From contig OX419343.1 of the NCBI GenBank assembly GCA_948470475.1, forward strand, positions 3,347,333 to 3,411,332: 64,000 bases of DNA. Direction: 5' to 3'. Position numbers and translations under genes: made by a program. The DNA comes from Galaxea fascicularis. Lineage: Eukaryota; Cnidaria; Anthozoa; Scleractinia; Euphylliidae. This document shows positions 60,576-64,000 of this stretch, piece by piece. The notes below the pieces were generated by a model, which was not told where the DNA came from, searched no databases, and saw only the letters and a list, made by a program, of their open reading frames with translations. Within the stretch, counting starts at the first letter, position 1, and each line of letters opens with the position of its first letter.

Positions 60576-62590
60576 GCTATATATATCCCGTGATGCCACA
60601 CGCTTTCACGTTCCATTCTTGTGGAAAACGTTTGCACCTTTAGCGGTCATGCTTTGTTGATATTTCATGGGCTTTTACAAATAATGCATGCCGTGTGCGT
60701 CACATGCGCGAAAAAATGCACAGTAGCAATCGGCGCGAACGTCCATAATTCCAGTTCCTGGTAACTAGGAATGGAGAAGTAGCTTAAAAGTAAACTGTAT
60801 TTTTTTTCATAGATGCAGGTCGGCACCTATCGTTACATGTCCCCGGAGGAACTCCTGACCACAGTGGGTTTGAATAGTTCTGAGGCATTCAAACAAATGG
60901 ATATTTATTCCATGGCGCTTGTGCTCTGGGAGGTGATTTCACGTTGCGAGGCTGCAGGTGAATACTCTCAATTTACTTTCTGGATGATTTGTTAATATAT
61001 GCAAAAAATAGTCCTCATCTGGCGCGAAAATAAGCTCGGATATTTGTCCGTGGATATCATCTGTTCCAAGAAGCAAACACAGGAGGAAATCATAGGAGAA
61101 AAAGTTATTTGCTTTGATATACTCGAAGATCTTGACCATCCAATCACTCTTAACTTCGTTTTACGCTAACCTCGCCTGGTGTCGCAGATGGGTGCAAGAC
61201 ACAAACGCTTTGCTGAGTGTATTTCGTGTACGCCTTTTCAACTTTCCAATAATCTTTTTTTTTTTTAACTTTATACTAACTCGTTGAGGGTTTCGTAATT
61301 CGTTCAATAATGCAACTATGATCAAGCTGAATCTTGGCATCGCTCTTGGAACTAGGAGTGTTTGACAATAAGCGCGGCGGAAGATGTCAATCAAAAGGTG
61401 TTGCTTAGAGACCAAGCCGTGCCCTCGTTTATAGACAGAAAAATTGTTCCACTTCGTTTTGTTTAATATAAGCATCACGTAAAACACTAACATAGCATTA
61501 TCTATTACTAGTGGTTGTGGGATTGGTGATAGCTGGTTTCAATTTGTATTCGACTCGTGATAAAACATTTTTCCTGTAAGTTGAACGTTCCTTAGTGCCA
61601 AATGACGAATAGGGCCTCATAAGAAGTTCCTGTGAATAACATGAGTCTCTTACGGACAGGTGATTAGTCCATCACCCACCCTCCACTCATCCCTATGGTG
61701 TATGTGAAGACAGACCACGGCACCGGGAACTTCGTTCGTTATCGATCACGTTCTGTCCGAGTTTTACGTGTGGAGTTGAAGGAGAGAAGTGACAATTACC
61801 CGATCATCTGACCTGATCAAAGCAGTTGTTGCGCATATAACCAGCATGATCTTACCAACTATCTTCCGTCTCTAGTTTGTGGCTCAGGCTGGGGTCTGAG
61901 CATGTGACGCTCCTTCACAGTCTGGTGCTTTACCAACTGAGCCAACCAGTCGGCGGTCTGTAAGTTTCTCCCTGACTAAATACGCTCCGGCTCACCTTTA
62001 GTTTCAGATTCCTCTCCGGAGTACCAAATGCCATTTGAGGACATGGTTGGAGCTGAAGCAACCTTAAATAACATGGTGGATATTGTTGCACTGAAGAATT
62101 GCAGGCCTCAGCTTCCAGATAAAGTCACTGACTACGAGGTAGGTAAATTGTCCCGCATCCCGACAGAGATAGGTGCTAACTACAAACGTCAGCACATACA
62201 GGCAAGTGTCTTAACAATGATGCAGAACAACTTGCAAAACGTGTTGCACATTGTAAAGCGATTCTCGCACCAATCTAAATATTTGCAAACAAGATTTCTA
62301 GCGCAATGAAAATTAAAACAGATTGGGCTGATCAGGCTGGTAAGAAAGTGTTTAAATTTTGGCGCTAAGCCTCCTAAAATGATGACTACATACATCTACA
62401 TAGGCAAATTCAGGACCTATTGTTTGTAATTGTTCATTAATGAGAATAATCTTCGTTTTCCTCAACACAGGGATTTGAACTCGTTTGCCAGACAGTGCGG
62501 GAATGCTGGGACCCAGACCCCGAGGCACGACTAACTGCAGACTGCGCGCAAACGAGGCTGAAAGAATTGATGACTACGTACTGCAGCTAA
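51596..62590 (+). CDS. TGFBR2: TGF-beta receptor type II-like serine/threonine kinase, complete
   Basis: Type II receptors bind TGF-beta-superfamily dimers at the cell surface and phosphorylate the GS box of type I receptors, which then activate Smads. Exons: 51596-51662, 53028-53408, 54861-55552, 58923-59147, 60813-60957, 62008-62138, 62471-62590. They join in frame to 1,761 nt, 586 residues. Residues 1-22 are a signal peptide ([14 protein letters not shown]). Ectodomain cysteines at 33, 36, 43, 50, 54, 60 and 67 before W71 copy the spacing of vertebrate TGFBR2 (x2, x6, x6, x3, x5, x6). It closes with CLCRASGCN (111-119). The membrane segment is about 182-201. The kinase has its glycine loop [11 protein letters not shown] near 294-305, K315, E328, HRDLKSPN (D421), DFG 439-441 and SPE 465-467. 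There is no GS box, as expected. Some kinase stretches (YQMPFED) resemble ACVR2, so orthology is less sure than the class. Confidence 0.9.
51821..51967. mobile_element. 147-bp palindromic MITE (GGCCCCGGTTGTTCAAAC family), copy 2
   Basis: Near-identical to 48,533-48,679 and even more symmetric, with ends GGCCCCGGTTGTTC and GAACAACCGGGGCC. It lies in intron 1 of the receptor gene. Confidence 0.92.
51968..53027. other. Rest of receptor intron 1, nothing recognised
   Basis: AT-rich. Overlapping frames at 52,133-52,496 on both strands show no family resemblance. The open frame that enters the ectodomain exon from 52,922 is intron upstream of the TTTTCAG acceptor at 53,021-53,027. Confidence 0.5.
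53409..53710 (+). other. Open-frame extension past the ectodomain splice donor
   Basis: The exon can splice at 53,408 (AAAAAC then GTGAGT), which gives the phase needed to join exon 3. If that donor is skipped, the frame continues for about 100 codons to a stop at 53,708-53,710. The extension contains eight cysteines and an NLT site but no membrane segment. A retained form would encode a soluble ectodomain. This is inference from frame and splice signals only. Confidence 0.35.
53739..54458. mobile_element. ~720-bp inverted-repeat element with GTAACCCGCC motifs
   Basis: The left end GGGCATGCTTACATGGAGGT and the right end, reverse complemented, GGGCCTGTTTACGCGAAGGT match and go on through ACC-CAGGT-GGTAAGGTAACC. 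Inside, AGGCGGGTTACC recurs about five times and CATGTAAACATGATCAAATA twice. It lies in receptor intron 2 and has no coding capacity. Confidence 0.8.
54459..54614. mobile_element. 156-bp MITE with CTGGTTGTTT ends
   Basis: The ends CTGGTTGTTTCCCATTTACC and TAAATGGTAAACAACCAG are inverted, and GGTTGG near 54,491 pairs with CCAACC near 54,580. It directly abuts the preceding element. Confidence 0.85.
55646..55871. mobile_element. 226-bp MITE with GTTAGCCTGTGTGG ends
   Basis: The ends GTTAGCCTGTGTGGCAGG-TATTCAAAGGGG and CCCCTTTGAATTCCACACAG-GCTAAC are inverted. The middle is purine-rich on the left and pyrimidine-rich on the right, so the whole sequence folds back. It sits about 95 bp after kinase exon 3. 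Confidence 0.88.
56330..56594. mobile_element. MITE-like repeat, relative of 44,512-44,800
   Basis: CACCTCTTACTAACCGGGTC, ACCATAAATCAACGGGAAAA and AAATTTAGCGG follow in the same order as in the SPAG16 intron copy. The boundaries are approximate. Confidence 0.6.
56596..56884. mobile_element. 289-bp MITE with GGGCCGATTTACACG ends, intact copy
   Basis: The inverted ends GGGCCGATTTACACG and GTGTAAATCGGCCC enclose the same body as 18,633-19,386 without the nested insertion. Similarity to that copy is high across the whole length. Confidence 0.9.
56903..57086. mobile_element. 184-bp palindromic MITE with AGGCCCTTTGCAGTTAG ends
   Basis: AGGCCCTTTGCAGTTAG and CTAACTGCAAAGGGCCT are perfect inverted ends. 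Inside, CCTTGCTGGAGA and TCTCCAGCAAGG are also mirrored. It lies in receptor intron 3. Confidence 0.92.
57489..58483 (+). mobile_element. PIF/Harbinger-type element with decayed transposase fragment
   Basis: The ends GGCACTGTTTACACGGACGC and, reverse complemented, GGCATCGTTTACATGGACGC are flanked by TTA at 57,486-57,488 and 58,484-58,486, the 3-bp duplication usual for this superfamily. The plus frame 57,874-58,287 contains [20 protein letters not shown], which resembles the conserved segment before the catalytic domain of HARBI1-like transposases. The DDE catalytic part is missing, so the element is non-autonomous. It sits inside an older repeat whose left end is near 57,352 (GGCCCCATCAACACTACTG). 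Confidence 0.75.
57874..58287 (+). pseudogene. Fragment of a HARBI1-like transposase
   Basis: An open frame of 137 codons with the stretch [20 protein letters not shown] followed by [13 protein letters not shown], like the helix-turn-helix-proximal part of PIF/Harbinger nucleases. The rest (the DDE domain, roughly 200 residues) is absent. It lies within the terminal inverted repeats of the element above and in an intron of the receptor gene on the same strand. Confidence 0.5.
59322..59620. mobile_element. 299-bp MITE with AGCCTGGTTCTCATATG ends
   Basis: The ends AGCCTGGTTCTCATATGCCG and TATATGAGAACCAGGCT are inverted. CGCCGGTAATGCCTGGGA is mirrored by TCCCAGGCATTACCGGCG, and GCCGGCG-type motifs recur throughout. 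It is GC-rich against an AT-rich intron. It lies in receptor intron 4. Confidence 0.9.
59763..59960. mobile_element. 198-bp palindromic MITE (AATAGGCCATTTC family), copy 2
   Basis: The ends AATAGGCCATTTCCGAATTA and TAATCGGAGATGGCCTATT are inverted. The inner AAGATGAG and TGCAAAATCAATTTTCATTC are mirrored. It shares its ends with 48,786-48,963. Confidence 0.88.
59961..60812. other. Rest of receptor intron 4, with a promoter-like patch
   Basis: No gene. At 60,533-60,550 GTCACGTCATTGCGTGAC is an 18-bp inverted repeat resembling a cAMP-response-type site. A TATATATAT run follows about 28 bp downstream (60,578-60,586). I cannot show that it is used. Confidence 0.35.
60958..62007. other. Receptor intron 5, mostly unrecognised
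   Basis: Contains a degraded tRNA-like piece near its end (next entry). The 110-codon minus frame at 61,161-61,493 shows no family resemblance. Confidence 0.45.
61880..61960 (-). repeat. Degraded tRNA-derived repeat
   Basis: On the minus strand, GGTTGGCTCAGTTGGTAAAG contains a good A box. Downstream, the B-box region (GGAGCGTCACATGCTCAGAC) has decayed. This is probably the head of an old SINE. Confidence 0.5.
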
Positions 62591-64000
62591 CTTTTCACAC
62601 TTGTCACCGAGTGGTGACTCCAAGCCACACTTAAATTCCCTGGCGAAACTGTTTTCAGTTTTGCTTTGTCTCTTGCTTTCGTCTTAATGGCAAATAGATC
62701 ACTAAATATGATTTCAAGAACGAATAGCATTTGAACAGACTCCTCGAATGCACCACCTCTAAATGGGCTGGCTCCTAATTATCTTCGATCTAGATTTGTC
62801 AAGAGTAGCACCAACTATTTCCTTCACAACACTTAAGATAAACTTAGTGCTGTTCCCTTCCCCCGCACCAGCTACCTTAATCACCCAACCATTAAACTGT
62901 ACACTGACCAAAACTTGCATGCGGTCAAGACAATGGCCACATGAAAAACAAAATTTCATCAAGATACTAAAAAAGAATGACGAAAGATGTCCAGAGAAGG
63001 AGAAACTTACTTTTGATAATCTGGGATAAACGGAACAGAATTGTAATATATTCTCACCAGGACCATCCGCAAGCAAATGCCTTAGACTAGATAGAAGCGA
63101 GGAGCTCCTGTAGGAGTGCTGGTTCATAGCTGCGGCGAGGTGGGTGGGACGCGAGGAGTATTCGTAAAACCGAAAAGACTGGACGAGCTATCGTGATAAG
63201 GGAGTGGCCTTATATAAGAGCCCCATACCATTGAGACACGTGATCGATTGCCACGGACTGCACCCGGTAAGCTAGGGTTACGAAATCAGCGTTCTAAGAC
63301 TATTTTGTGTGGAGCCCCAAGAGAGAATAGCAAAGCGCTATTTGTTTTGGAAGAGATGCGTGGGAGTCCACAAAGACTTAATCACGCGTAAAATGTAATG
63401 GAACTGCCACAAAACCACATAATTGCGACTGTTTTAAAATGCATTTCCGAGTTCAGTAGCCCATAACCACTTTCGATTAATTAAAATATTACTAAAATTC
63501 CGTCGTTTTATTTTCATACGGCAAGACATTTCATGTAGAAACAGAGTGTGTGTGCTTTCACTGATAACGACAATGATGTGAAGACTCTTCTTGCTTGTTT
63601 AGACATTATCACTTATAAATTCAACTCCCAATGCTTTGCATACTATTCAACTGAAGATGACTAGTTTCTGTCGAAACATGTTTTGTAAACTGAAAAGTTT
63701 TGTCGTTTTCTTTAAATTTCTGATTTATTTGTTAATATCAAGACCCGTTAGACATTATTCTTTTCACAAAACGAAAGGAAGGAAGGAAGGATAACTTTAT
63801 TTATACACGGTAGTTCCATCAGCTTAATTAATTGTTACTACTAACTCACTATCTACTTAATTACAATCACCAGAGAATAAAAAAATAAAAATAGTAAAAA
63901 TAATAATATAGGCTGCTTTTCTTGGAGGCCGTGTTTAAAATCTTATTTAAACTACTTAAAACTTACTCAAAACTGTGGCGACTCAATTCATTCTTAAAAT
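62591..64000. other. 3' flank of the receptor gene, no gene recognised
   Basis: Short frames on both strands at 62,759-63,127 show no family resemblance. A hammerhead-like motif lies at 63,651-63,678 and a (GGAA)n tract at 63,775-63,791. No close AATAAA follows the receptor stop codon. Confidence 0.5.
63651..63678 (+). ncRNA. Hammerhead-like core motif, second copy
   Basis: CTGAAGA, a short GAC/GTC hairpin and GAAAC follow in the order of a hammerhead core, as on the minus strand at 4,941-4,973. Flanking stems are not obvious. It is probably the end of a Penelope-like or related retroelement. Confidence 0.3.

Overview
This is a piece of a eukaryotic nuclear genome. It has two multi-exon genes with GT-AG introns, AT-rich introns and intergenic DNA, and many short inverted-repeat transposons. 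The gene content (a ciliary WD40 protein and a TGF-beta-superfamily type II receptor kinase) is metazoan. The repeat families, notably the tRNA-headed elements and the palindromic MITEs, look cnidarian, most likely a stony coral or a relative. The cnidarian call rests on recalled resemblance and was not tested by search.

Layout. Positions 1-35,500 hold no gene I can support. This part is dominated by two very large, near-perfect minisatellites: a 20-bp unit at 6,797-9,798 (about 150 copies) and a 24-bp unit at 25,899-35,446 (about 398 copies). The two units are homologous but lie in opposite orientation. Just inside each array is a further homologous block, also inverted (10,233-10,530 versus 25,360-25,665), and in the middle is a long imperfect palindrome (about 14,915-18,030). 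Together they read as one giant foldback-like structure of roughly 28.6 kb with minisatellite outer arms and several smaller nested elements, including a 4.4-kb element with ~790-bp inverted ends (19,941-24,302). No transposase gene was found in it.

Positions 35,677-49,553 (+) carry a complete SPAG16/PF20 gene. Twenty coding exons join in frame to 594 residues: an acidic N-terminus, a LisH-like segment, a coiled coil and seven WD repeats. A poly(A) signal follows 2 bases after the stop codon. Its introns contain SINEs, an inverted pair of tRNA-Thr-like sequences, a 27-bp minisatellite that grew inside a SINE, and several palindromic MITEs.

Positions 50,313-51,107 (-) hold a 264-codon open frame of unknown status. 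Positions 51,596-62,590 (+) carry a type II TGF-beta-superfamily receptor whose seven exons join to 586 residues: signal peptide, cysteine-rich ectodomain with TGFBR2-type spacing, one membrane segment, and a serine/threonine kinase. Its introns hold many more MITEs, among them a PIF/Harbinger-type element (57,489-58,483) with a TTA target duplication and a decayed transposase fragment. The last 1.4 kb has no recognised gene. The two genes are neighbours on the same strand. Nothing in the sequence links them functionally: one acts in the ciliary/flagellar axoneme, the other in ligand signalling at the cell surface.
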